DNA of 64,000 bases, from NCBI GenBank assembly GCA_038501625.1, contig JAZAYU010000019.1, forward strand, positions 6,662,285-6,726,284. The letters run 5' to 3'. The translations under genes were made by a program, and so were the position numbers. Source of the DNA: Corbicula japonica. Lineage: Eukaryota; Mollusca; Bivalvia; Venerida; Cyrenidae. Below the pieces are notes generated by a model. That model had not been told where the DNA came from. It did not search any database and saw only the letters and a list, made by a program, of their open reading frames with translations. This document shows, piece by piece, positions 20,557 to 31,831 of the stretch (the first letter of the stretch is position 1; each line of letters opens with the position of its first letter).

Positions 20557-20798
20557 TTAACCCTTTCCTGTACAGATACACCTTTATTGCTAGGGCGAAC
20601 AGTTTAGATCCAGATCAGCCGGCACATCCGTGCCGTCTGATCAGGATCTAAACTGTTCGCTTTTTGATTCATTAGATTATTTCTGACCAAACTGCGACCT
20701 GTGCAGATCCTGATCAGACGGCACACATGTGCCGGCTGATCTGGATCTACACTGGTCGCATATGCGTAAAAATGCGTATATATCTAGGAAATGGTTAA
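20557..20798. mobile_element. Family A MITE, well preserved
   Basis: TTAACCCTTTCCTGTACAGA to TCTAGGAAATGGTTAA. First stem of the GCGAACAGTTT type, second of the GCGACCTGTG type. TTAA on both sides. Confidence 0.9.
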
Positions 20799-21084
20799 GT
20801 TTTCGTAGCCTGATCAGGGTCTAAACTGTTTGACATTCAGAGACAGATATGTATTTTTCATGCATCAAGAAAATAATTTAGATCCTTTTCAGAGCATGAA
20901 GTCTGCTATTTGATCAGGATCAATAAGCTGTTTTTTTATTGTGTCTTATATATTTCCCCTAATTCTTTCATTGTTTTTCTTTAAACATGAAATAAAACTG
21001 CTGTTTTTACATTTTGTTTTCTATTTCCCAATAATATTGATATAAAAAAAAACAGTTAAATTATTTACATTTGTTGAGAATAAT

Positions 21085-21172
21085 TGCCCAAGGTGACTGG
21101 TCGCCATTTCAGCCAATCAGATGCTTGAGATTTGAGACTGGTTGCCAAACTCAGTTTTATCTTCACACAATG
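21085..21172. repeat. Family C foldback, right half only
   Basis: GCCCAAGGTGACTGGTCGCC then CAGCCAATCAGATGCTTGAG, ending CTCAGTTTTATC. The left arm is missing. Confidence 0.65.
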
Positions 21173-21260
21173 ACATTTATAGTTTTATGCCAAATACTTT
21201 GCTGATTCCAAAACTGAAAAATCATCTTTATTTCACCAAAAATGGGAGAATACTGTCTAA

Positions 21261-21499
21261 TTAACCCTTTATTTCATATATACACATTTTAACACATGTA
21301 CAAACTATGTTGGTCCAGATCAGCTGGCACATCTGTGCTGTATGATCTGGATCGAACTTGTCAAAGTTTGGTCAGAAATAACCTAAATCAAAAAGCCAAA
21401 AGTGCAGATCCTGATCAGATGGAACAGATGTGCCGGCTGATCTGGATCTGCACTGGTCGCACATGTGTTAAAACATGTATATACGGAGGAAAGGGTTAA
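21261..21499. mobile_element. Family A MITE
   Basis: TTAACCCTTTATTTCATATA to CGGAGGAAAGGGTTAA; TTAA on both sides. The left stem is diverged. Confidence 0.85.
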
Positions 21500-21564
21500 G
21501 ATTTTATCATCACCTGAGTGCCTTAATGGTACAAGTACCATAGAAATATGAAACAGATATATTG

Positions 21565-21791
21565 TTAACCCTGTACACCTTTATTGCTAGGGCGAACAGT
21601 TTAGATCCAGATCAGCCGGCACATCCGTGCCGTCTGATCAGGATCTAAACTGTTCGCTTTTTGATTCATTAGGTTATTTCTAACCAAAATGCGACCAGTG
21701 CAGATCCAGATCAGACGGCACGGATGTACTGATCTGGATCTACACTGGTCGCACATGCGTAAAAATGCGTATCTATAGAGGAAGGGGTTAA
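21565..21791. mobile_element. Family A MITE
   Basis: TTAACCCTGTACACC to GAGGAAGGGGTTAA; TTAA on both sides. First stem GCGAACAGTTTAGATCC, second GCGACCAGTGCAGATCC. Nearly the same as the copy at 20557 and only about 770 bp away. Confidence 0.9.
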
Positions 21792-21917
21792 CATGTTATT
21801 GCTCTAGTTATTTATGCTCTAAATATTTCTGCACATGTTGGTGTTTTCATTTTGTAACACTTTTGTTAAAACTTAAGTTGTCAGTTCATCTTTACAAAGC
21901 TTTCGGTAGCTCCTAGC

Positions 21918-22169
21918 TCTTAACTCCATGGGATATGGCTGCTATCCCATGGGTGGACAGTGTAGATCTAGATCAGCCAGCACATTCTTGCTGTCTGATC
22001 AGGAACTACCCTGCTTGCTTTTTGATTTATTAGGTTATTCCTTACCAATAAGCAACCACTGTAAACTAGATGGCATAGATGTGCCTGCTGATCTGGAACT
22101 GCACATTGCTTTTTGATTTATTAGGTTATTTCTGACCAAGAAGTGACTATTGCAGATCTAGATCATATA
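21918..22169. repeat. Family A MITE, rearranged copy
   Basis: Left TTAACTCCATGGGATATG; GTGTAGATCTAGATCAGCC inside; the loop block TTTTTGATTTATTAGGTTAT occurs twice (22018 and 22112), so part is duplicated. The right end is broken by the family B element at 22170. Confidence 0.55.
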
Positions 22170-22352
22170 CCGTCAATGTCTGAATATAAGCCACACTTTT
22201 TTTCCAGAATTTGGCAGTAAAAAGTTGGGGGTGCGGCTAATACACAGGTTTGGCTGCTTATACATTGCATTAAGCCATTTTCATCTGTTCCATCAGGTTT
22301 AGGGGGGGGGGCGGCTTATACATGAGTGCGGCTTATATTCGAACAATGACGG
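22170..22352. mobile_element. Family B MITE, copy 3
   Basis: 183 bp, CCGTCAATGTCTGAATATAA to TTATATTCGAACAATGACGG, TA on both sides; inserted in the decayed family A copy to its left. Confidence 0.85.
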
Positions 22353-22466
22353 TATATGGAGTAAACGATAAATGGATAACAACCATAGAGGAGGTGACAG
22401 CTTGAAATGTAGTTTTGTAGATTTTCAATCAGATATAACTGTGTTTGCTTTCAAAACTCGAAAGTC

Positions 22467-22706
22467 CCAAGATTATAATACTGAGATTATAGACCAGTCT
22501 CAAAACTGTAGCTTCTGATTGTTCTGTTTTGAGACTGGGATACATTTTTCACCAATCAGGGCCCAAGATCATAAAACAAAATCAGGAAAACAGTCTCAAA
22601 TCTCGAGCATCTGATTGGCTGAAATGACAACTGGCCAACATTTCAGCCAATCAGATACTTGAGATTTGATACTGGCTCCAAACTTAGTTTTATGATCTTG
22701 GACCCT
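22467..22706. repeat. Family C foldbacks, two adjacent copies
   Basis: A decayed copy (22467-22540) is followed by a full one (22559-22706), GGGCCCAAGATCATAAAAC to TTTTATGATCTTGGACCC. Confidence 0.7.
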
Positions 22707-22860
22707 GCACTTTGTGATTAGATAAATGATTACAATCCAACAAGTTCCATAATTCATCCAAAATATTATTCATTTATTATTCATATATTTTCAAATGATT
22801 ACATTGGACTCAACATTTCATTAAAATACATTTGCTTTTTTATAATTTACAACAAAGTTA

Positions 22861-23025
22861 TTAGGTTGAGTTCAAAACAGTTTTATGCCTTCTATATTTG
22901 TTTACAGTTACAACTGTTTTGTACTCGGCCAACAACATAATTAGTGGGTTGAGTTCAAAACAGTTTTAACTGCCTTCGTTATTCATATACAGTTACAACT
23001 GTTTTGTACTCAACAAAAATTTCTT
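22861..23025. repeat. Duplicated small palindromes
   Basis: GGTTGAGTTCAAAACAGTTTT and, inverted, AACTGTTTTGTACTC occur as a pair twice in a row, a unit of about 95 bp. Confidence 0.6.
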
Positions 23026-23260
23026 AAATAAGTTTAGCAATATCTTTTTATACCCTCATACTTAATTAAAAATAAAATGCTGATCTCCTTTCAAAGGCAA
23101 TTTTTTGGCACAGATTTTCATGTATCATTGCTCTTTTGTTTGTTATTCTTGAAAAGATATGTTGCAGTTTAAGTATTTTTGTATTATTTATATATTTGAT
23201 TGGTTTCTATGTTAAATAAAACCATGAAACCTTTTATTCTTGTGTTTTTATTTTATTAAC

Positions 23261-23412
23261 CTGGGACCAAGAGCATAAACCTGAGTTTGGAGACAAGTCT
23301 CAAATCTCAAGCATCTGATTGGCTAAAATGGTGACCAGTCGCTATTCCAGCCGATCATATGCTTGAGATTTGAGACTGTTGTCCAGATTTAGTTTTATTA
23401 TCTTGGGCACAG
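23261..23412. repeat. Family C foldback
   Basis: CTGGGACCAAGAGCATAAAC to TTTTATTATCTTGGGCACAG with the usual arms. Confidence 0.75.
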
Positions 23413-24062
23413 GTTTTGTTTAGAAAATCATGGTTATTAGATTGAGGTATGTCATTGTTTGGGCAGGTGAAAGGCCTAAAATTGTGACAATCATGATGGG
23501 ATGGTCATGAAACTTGTAACAGGTGATGACCAAGGCATTAGAATGTGTAAAAACAAGCCATTAATATATATATATCCTGAAGGTCAATGTCAATATTGCT
23601 AAAAATAGATATTTTGTGTCCATGCCCTAACTATGACGAGCATTTTGGGATTTAAATGATAATTGCTGCACATGATCACAACAGCATGACACTGATTCAC
23701 TGCACAACACCATGCTTGTGTCTTGAAGGTCAATGTCACTGTTGCTAAAATAGATTATAGCTATAAACATTTTTATGCCCTGAAGGGAGGCATATAGTAA
23801 TCCGAAACCACTTGAGGGATTTCTTTGAAACTTCATAGGAGTGTTTGTCACCAAGCATAATTGTGCATATCGTCAGGAATTTCTGCTCGGAATTATTTTT
23901 GGCTGAGTTACAGGCTTTTTAGCAAAATCTTGTCCTCGCTTCTTCTCCCAAACCACTTGAGGGATTTTATTGAAACTTCACAGGAGTGTTTGTCACCAAG
24001 CCTAGTTGTGCATGTCGTCAGGAATTTCTGGTCGGATTATTTTTGGTCGAGTAATGTCATCT

Positions 24063-24256
24063 AACCCTAAACCCTAACCCTAAGGTATTTAACTAACCCT
24101 AACCCTAACTTCTATATTAAAATCTTGTCCATGCTTTATCTTCAAAACTGCTTATTTTGGCCGAGTTATGGGTTTATTCACTTAACCCTAACCCTAAGTC
24201 TTTAACCCTAACCCTAAGGTCTTTAACTAACCCTAACCCTAAACCCTAACCCTAAC
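24063..24256. repeat. Interstitial telomere-like CCCTAA repeats
   Basis: Runs of AACCCTAACCCTAA occur in five clusters separated by GGTATTTAACT, ACTTCTATATT and similar spacers. They match the metazoan telomere repeat TTAGGG on the other strand and lie next to the 144-bp array. Confidence 0.85.
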
Positions 24257-24259
24257 TTG

Positions 24260-26060
24260 TTGTCCACACACAAGCGGTCTTAATTTTTATCCAGTCTTCT
24301 TCAAACTTGGTCAGAATGTTTATCTCAATGATATCTAGGTCAAGTTCGAAAGTGGGTCATGTGACCTTGAAAACCAGGTCACAAGATCAAATTATAAAAA
24401 ACAGCTTGTCTGCACTCTAGCGGTCCTAATTTTGGTGCGATCTTCTTTAAACTTGGTCAGAGTGTTTATCTCAATGATATCTAGGTACTGTTTGTAACTG
24501 GGTAATGTGACCCTTTTAACAAGGTCACTAGGTCAAATTAAAGAAAAAGCTTGTCCGCACTCTAGCGGTCTTAATTTTGGTGGAATCTTCTTCAAACTTG
24601 GTCAGAATGTTTATCTCAATAATATCTAGGTCAAGTTCGAAACTGGATCAAGTGAGCTTGAAATCTAGGTCACTAGGTCAAATTATAGAAAAAGCTTGTC
24701 CTCACTTTAGCAGTCTTAATTTTGGTCAGATCTTCTTCACACTTGGTCAGAATGTTAATCCCAATAATATCTAGGTCATGTTTGTAACTGGGTCACGTGA
24801 CCTTGAAAACTAGGTCACCAGGTCAAATAAAAGAAAAAGCTTATTCACACTGTAGCAGTCTTAATTTTGGTCAGATCTTCTTCAAACTTGGTCAGAATGT
24901 GTATCTCTATAATATGTAGGTCAAATTTATAACAGGGTCATGTGACCCTTAAAACTAGGTCACTAGGTCAAATTAAAGAAAAAGCTTATTTGCACTATAT
25001 CGATCTTCATTATTGTGGCATCCTCTTTAAACTTTGTCAAAATGTTTATCTCAGTGATATCTAGGTCAAGTTCGAAACTGGGTCATGTGACCTTGAAATC
25101 TAGGTCACTAGGTTAAATTATAGATAAAACTTGTCTGCACTCTAGCGGTCTTAAATTTGGTGCGATCTTCTTCAAACTTGGTAAAAATATTTATCTCAAT
25201 GATATCTAGGTCAAGTTCGAAAGTGGGTCATGTGACCTTAAAAACTTGGTCACAAGGTCAAATTATTGAAAAAGCTTCTCTGTACTCTATCAGTCTGAAT
25301 TTTGTCCGATCTTCTTCAAACTTTGTCAGAATGTTTATCTCAATGATATCTAGGTCATGTTTGTAACTGGGTCACGTGACCTTGAAAACTAGGTCACCAG
25401 GTCAAATTAAAGAAAAAGCTTATTCATACTCTAGTGGCCTTTATTTTAGTCCGATCTTCTTCAAACTTTGTCAGAATGTCTATCTCCATGATATGTAGGT
25501 CAAATTTGTAACAGGGTCATGTGACCCTTAAAACTAGGTCACTGGGTCAAATTATAAAAAGCTTATTTGCACTATAGTGTCTTAATTTTGCTGGCATCCT
25601 CTTTAAACTTGGTCAAAATGTTTATCTCAGTGATATCTAGGTCAAGTTTGAAACTGGGTCATGTGACCTTCAAATCTAGGTCACTAGGTTAAATTATAGA
25701 AAAAGCTTGTCCGCACTCTAGCGGTCTTAATTTTGGTGCGATCTTCTTCAAACTTGGTTAAAATATTTATCTCAATGATATCTAGGTCAAGTTCGAAAGT
25801 TGGTCATATGACCTTGAAAACTAGGTCACAAGGTCAAATTATTGAAAAAGCTTCTCTGTACTCTACCAGTCTTAATTTTGTCCGATCTACTTCAAACTTG
25901 GTCAGAATGTTTATCTCAATGATATCTAGGTCATGTTCGTAACTGTGTCACGTGACCTTGAAAACTAGGTCACTAGGTTAAATTAAAGAAAAAGCTTGTT
26001 CACACTCTAGTGGTCTTAATTTTGGTGGCATCCTCTTTAAACTTTGTTAAAATGATCCTT
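24260..26060. repeat. 144-bp tandem array, 12 units, tetrameric higher-order pattern
   Basis: The marker TATCTAGGTCA recurs every 140-147 bp (24347 to 25922). Units at about 25157 and 25733 resemble each other more than their neighbours, 576 bp or four units apart, and the unit at 24577 is again four units away. Most units hold AGGTCANNAGGTCA (direct repeat, 2-bp spacer) and many hold TGACCTTGA, the complement of TCAAGGTCA. Confidence 0.85.
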
Positions 26061-26579
26061 TCCATCTTTCACATTATATGCATGCAGTATGCTTCATCTC
26101 TTCCACAGGTATATTTTTACTACATATGTATACCAATTCGATTTCAAAGCATCATTTCGGGGGCATATGTCAATTTCAAGTAACAGCTCTTGTTGGTTAT
26201 TACCATGACATGCATGTCATGATTGTATTAAAACTTGCCACTAATTTAATGATCCTGTCATCATGACAAGGTTTCTCATGGAATAAAACCAGAACTGTCT
26301 TAAATGTCAAGGTCACTTTTTAAAAAATAGCCTTTTGTATCTGGGCTAGGTAAGCATTATGAGGTTGTGATGAAACTTGCCACATATAATAAAAATAGAT
26401 TTTTTTGTTTTTAACAAAAAGGATGTGAAAACTGTCAAAAGTTATAAAATGTACAACTTGCCCTGAAATGCTAGTTAAAATTGCTTACTGTGTTTTTGAA
26501 ATCTACCAGTATATATTCATTATAAAAAGGGAATGTAATTATTTGAATTCATTTTCATTATTTATTATTTAGTTCATGT

Positions 26580-27470
26580 GTTACCCCTCCCACCAAAGCA
26601 GACACTGACACAACTGTGTTGCTGTTCTTAGACTTTCAATTGAATATCATCATGACCTTCAACTGTGACCAAATAATATAGAGATGAGCAATCTACATAA
26701 CAAGTTTGGTATTTGTAGGTCAAACTGTTCATAATGTAAATGGGTTGCAACCACTTTTTCAACTGAAACTTACCTTTAATGTTTTGGCACTGAAATTTAA
26801 AGAGGTTATCTACTTAACATAGGCTATAAATATACCTAGTTTGGTGATGGCAGATGAAACCATTCTTGAATTATTGATTAAAATCCAGGTTTTAATGAAA
26901 GTGACTGTGACCTTGATCAATGACAGGTTTACCTTCAAATAAATTGTGGAAATCTACTGACTATGAGCAATCTATATACCAAGTTTGGTAATTGTAGGCC
27001 AAAATATTCTTCAGTTATTTATTGAAAACCAAATTTCAGTTGAAATCTTCATGACTTTTGATTCCAAAATCGATAGGGGTCAAAAGTCACCAATCTATAC
27101 ACGAAGTTTGGTGACGATAGGTTGAACAGTTCATCAGTTATCGATTGGGATCCAATCTTCAGTTAAAGGTCAATTTGTCCCTGACCTTTGACATTTTGAT
27201 CCCGTTATCAATTGGGTTATTCATTGTACATGAGCAATCTTACCAAGTTTGGTGTATGTAGGTGAATTATGTTTTAAGTTAGTTTCGAAAACCAATTTAC
27301 TTTGGCCTTTTGGCACCAAAATCGGTAGAGGTCATCTACTAAGATGAGCAATTTACATATTATTGTTGGTGGCTGTAGGTCACATTCTTTTTCATTAATT
27401 GATTGAAAATTAATTTTCGATTATAAGTTGTGGTCTTAACCTTTAACATTTCTATCCCCTGAACAATAAG
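26580..27470. repeat. Decayed tandem repeat, about 140-150 bp unit
   Basis: GATGAGCAATCTA, CAAGTTTGGT, GTAGGTCAAA and AGTTATTGATTG recur in order about six times with heavy drift. The same family is at about 59690-60560. Confidence 0.6.
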
Positions 27471-27491
27471 GATCGTATAGTGGCGGATCCA

Positions 27492-27511
27492 GGGGGGGGG
27501 GGGGGGGGGGG
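27492..27511 (+). repeat. Poly-G tract, 20 G
   Basis: Uninterrupted run of 20 G, followed by TTCGGACGAACCCCCC. Length is likely to vary and to be hard to sequence. Confidence 0.95.
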
Positions 27512-27519
27512 TTCGGACG

Positions 27520-29700
27520 AACCCCCCTAATTTCCGTAAAATTTTTGGTCACGGGTGGTTCGAGGTTCGAAGTTTGTGGGTATGAATGAATGACTGGTTT
27601 CCAGAAAGAAATTGATGACCATGTGGTGCTAAATTGTTTCATTTGACAACAAAAATGCTGCCTCATAGGTTGTCTTAATAGTCTTAAACTTAGACTTCAC
27701 GCATATTGCATACTCTCAATTTAGCCCAACTATTTTTGCGCAATAAGAGCTTTTCTATATATACGATGGTCGCTCTTCGCGACCAGACAACGAAAACGTC
27801 CCTATGATAATGGGTCTGTGCTTGCAGTCGAATTATTGAGACTAACTCTCAATTTAAACCTGTGTATTGCCAATAAACAACTTGGCACCCTTGCACACTT
27901 GCCCTTGCCACTATAGGTGGCCAATCTGCTTTTAATCAAAACAAGAAAGTAGGAAAATTGTTAATCAATGGAAAACTTAGTATTGCATTTTTTCCATCCG
28001 ATAGTCTCCAGTGACGGGCATTTGATAAATCGCAGAAAAGATGACCTTTTGCAACTTAATAACATTCGAAATTATGAGTCTGGGCTATAAAATGTAACAT
28101 TAATTCAAGTGCTAATATTCGCCAAACAAGAAATAAATAAATTAAGTTTTAATTACAAAAAATTACCCCCCAAAATATGCCAGGCGCGCCATGGAGCACG
28201 TGCGTATATTTAACATGGTCGTTCCTGGATTTAGCGCCAAGATCACCACACTATCGTTTCTGCTTAAATTGGTCTCTTACGTAAAAATGCGTCAGTGTGG
28301 TCTGAATTTCGTGCCGTTCATGAAAATAAAGCTTTTAAAAGTCGAAAAATACTTAGCCGTAACATACTTTATATCCTACGAAGTATTATCGGTGCCGCTC
28401 CGTTTTTCTAACTAAAAACTATATTACTTGATTTTGAGACTTCTTATTCTTAATTCATCATTGTTGGCTGATTTTACGTGTATTAAAACAAGATATTTTA
28501 TTATTTCTGACAAATTTTGACTTAACTATGATGGAAGCTGAGGGGATTATTCGCCGAGTTTTCTGATACATAGAGATGATGATTCTTTATATTCTATGGT
28601 AGTTTAGCTGTTTAAATACATAAAAAAACTCAGGTAACCGTCTAATTTCTTTACTACAATAAAAATTATCAACGTTTAACATCGCAAACACTAAATATAA
28701 CCGAAGTTAAAAGTGTATATAATTTCGGACGGAAAAGGAAATCGGATTTTTTCTCTCCATACACACTGTTAACCACTCTTACACTTTCGGATCACATTCA
28801 CCTCTGTTAAAGGCTGGGACTACTTTCAACTACTTTTACTTTTAACCTCAAAGTAGTTCACCAACTACATTTAAAATAACTTGGGTCTTTTCGGTTTTAA
28901 TGAAAGATAGTCAAGATTCCTGTCATTTGTTTTATCACAAGCTTTCAAATTCATACTTAAGACTTATAAAATAAGGCAGTCGAGTTTGGTAAAAAATCTT
29001 GACATTGAGCCTTTCTCAGAGATGTATGGTGAGTGTAAGGAACGACAACTCTCTGAAGGAGATTGACTGTTAACTTTATTTATGGACTCGGCATATTAAC
29101 GTTCTATATGGTCATCTTGTTTCAAAACAATGGCATTTGTTTATGTTAAAAAAAGTTAACACAATAGAGCCTTTTTTCATCTGATAATCACCATGCAACC
29201 GTTATTTTATCCTGATGTTCTTCTTCAACACTCAGGTGAGCGAATGAAGCATTTTTGACCTCTTTTAAAATAATCAAGGGATTGTATTTGGAATACTGTT
29301 CAACGTTATCGAGTATACGGGTGGCTTGGAGTTAATTCACTGAGCAACTCTGATCATTTTTCCCTACGACTAGTCGGGTATCGGACGCATAGCTGCCTAT
29401 AGGCGATTACGCCTGAATCCACATGATTCTCCTCAGAACGCTCAAAATGCATCAAGCTTTCCCATTGTTGTCAGAATTTTACATGAGCAGCATGCCCTAG
29501 TACAAATACGAATCCACTTCAATAGCAGCTTGCTACGCACCTGGGAATGTCTGAGGTGAAAACATGATATACTAGTTGCCTACGTAAATAAACTGAGACA
29601 CACTCACCAACTAAACAACGTTGCTTGTTTAAGCAAACAAATACACAGAAATGTAGCTAACCGAGATCACAGTACCCGGAGCGATATCGGAAAATACAAG
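27520..29700. other. Intergenic, no gene or known repeat recognised
   Basis: AT-rich with a slightly GC-richer island around 28180-28320 (GGCGCGCC and GAGCACGTGCG). No open frame here has convincing protein features. Confidence 0.35.
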
Positions 29701-29739
29701 AAAGTTGAGAAACTGATCGAACCTCTAAGTTCTTTTTTC

Positions 29740-31120
29740 AAGATTTTCAATGTGTTCCTGGATAAATAATCACTAAATTTATATCTTTAAAAGTGAAATA
29801 GGCGTGTCAGTAATATTAACATTCAGCCAAAAAGTAGAGGAATAGAGCACTTTTAATATTTCCTTTGGTCAATGATAACTACATTTATATTTTAAAAAGT
29901 GTATTTGGCATGTCTGTAAAAGCTACCTTTATCCCAAAAGTAGAGAAGATAAGAGCGCTTTCAATATTTCCCTGAATCAATAATCACGAAATTTATATTT
30001 TAACAAAGTAAATTAGTCCTGTCAGTAATAGTTACGTAGCGCTTTTCAATATTTCCCTCAGTCAATATTCACTAAATTTATATATTTTAAAAGGTGAAAT
30101 AGGCGTGTCAGTAAAAGCTTCATTCAGCCAAAAATAGAGAGGAAAATAGTGCCTTTCCTCAGTCAATATTCACTAAATTTATATTTTAAAAAGTGAAATA
30201 GGCGTGTCAGTAAACGCTACATTCAGCCAAAAAGTAGAGAGAAAAAGAGCGCTTTTCCATACTTCCCTAGGTCAATATTCACTTAATTTATATTTTAAAA
30301 GGTGAAATAAGCGTGTAAGTTAAAAGTACATTAAGCCAAAAAGGTAGAGAGGTATCTAGAGAATGTTTTTCAATATTTCTCTCGGTCTATAATAACTATA
30401 TTTATATTTTAAAAAGTGAAATAGGCATGCAAGTTAAAGATACATTCAGCCAAAATTTAGAGGAAATATTTTTCAATATTGCCCTAGGTTAAAAATCACT
30501 AAATTTATATTATTAAAAGTGAAATAGTTGTGTCATTTAAAGCTACATTCAGCCAAACGGTGGAGAGAAAAAGAGCGTTTTCCAATATTTCCCTAGGTAA
30601 AAAAAACACACTCAATTTATATTTTAAAAGTGAATTAGGCGTATCAGTGAAAGCTACATTCAGCCAAAAAATAGAGAGGAAAAGAGCGCTTTCCAATATT
30701 TCCCTCGGTCAATATTCACTAAGTTAAAAGTGAAATAAGCGTGTTAGTTAAAAGTACATTCAGCCAAAAAGTAGACAGGAAGAGAGCGTTTTTCAATACT
30801 TCCCTCGGTTAATAATCACTTTTTATATTTTAAAAAGTGAAATAGGCATGTTAAGTTAAAGCTAAATTTAGCCAAAAGGTAGAATGGAAAAGAGCGTTTC
30901 CAATATTTCCCAAGGTCAAAAATCACTAAATTTGTATTTCAAGAATTGTAATAGGCGTGTTAGTAATAGTTTCATTCGGCCAAAAAGTGGAGAAGAAAAG
31001 AGCGCTTTTTAATATTCCCCTCAGTCAATAATCACTATAGTAATATTTTAGAAAATGAAAAGGCCTGCGTGTCAATGATAGCTACATTCAGTCAAAAACC
31101 AAAAACTAGAGAAGAAAGAA
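29740..31120. repeat. Satellite array, about 105-bp unit, about 13 units
   Basis: The order AATCACTAAATTTATATTTT, AAAAGTGAAATAGGCGTGTC, CTACATTCAGCCAAAAAGTA, GAAAAGAGCGCTTTTCAATA and TTTCCCTCGGTCAATA is repeated with point changes and small deletions. Open frames inside are short and arise from the repeat. Confidence 0.9.
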
Positions 31121-31269
31121 GCTCTATACATGATTAATCAAAAAGATACCACACACAATTATCAGAAAAAAACATGAAGCCAATTGGTTCCCGCCTTGAA
31201 ATGATAATGCTTTAAAAATAAGTACACTTATTGGTCAGGTTTACTACGGTTTACTCAGGTTTTATCCAA

Positions 31270-31500
31270 ACTTCACGTCACCGGAAGTGAAGTGAACTAA
31301 AGGCACAACATCGTATTGGGTTCCAGATTATCTAAGAAAAAAGGTGTTTCTCTTTAAACAGGGAAAAAGAAACACGTAAAATCGACTGCCTCAAGGTAAC
31401 AATGTCTCTTATATATGAAGCTGATTTACTGTCACGTGTTTTACCGCTGACAATTTCGCGTTTTCTTCGTTGTTGTGAACACTCCGCTAACACGTGTTTC
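31270..31500 (+). promoter_or_regulatory. Candidate upstream promoter of the PGC-1 gene
   Basis: The coding gene starts behind a splice acceptor at 35294, so a non-coding first exon lies upstream. This stretch is not a recognised repeat and has ACCGGAAGTG (31280-31289, ETS/GABP type) and two CACGTG E-boxes (31433-31438, 31491-31496). A donor-like CTCAAG|gtaaca at 31395/31396 could end a first exon. There is no transcript evidence; the link to the gene is inference. Confidence 0.25.
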
Positions 31501-31831
31501 TGTGTACGAGGCATGGCATAATGTTGTCATAGCTGAGGATAAATCGAGTCATTTGTCTCTTGTTATAAAGCTTTTCGAAGAATTAAATGTTTAATATTCA
31601 ATTTAAATTTGGTGTCGAACAGCCAAGAATGGTGTACTAATGTCAATATTGAAGGATGTTAGCAACACATGTGGCATGAATTCTGATGAAGAAAACCACA
31701 TGTTTTCTAACTGCATGGAAATTCACAGTCAATCTGTAAATGCACAGACATTTATATCATTTTATTGTAAGTTAGTAAAAAGCTAAGTGAAGGAATGTTT
31801 TATATGGTTTTGTTCTTTTATGAGTCTTAAA

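Larger units (their letters stand above)
23770..26194 (+). mobile_element. Pearl/HINE-like element 2 with 144-bp tandem core
   Basis: Starts TTTTTATGCCCTGAAGGGAG, where TGCCCTGAAGGGAGGCA is a small hairpin, and finishes GGGGGCATATGTC...CAGCTCTTGTT. Bivalve pearl elements and Helentron-associated elements are known for such a plan: a short palindromic end, tandem core repeats and a fixed end. The core is described separately. Non-coding. Confidence 0.6.

Noticed and set aside
31332..31514. Minus-strand gene start MPRTQKHVLAECSQQRRKRE
   Set aside because: No further exon in phase and no recognisable family; may simply be part of a promoter region.
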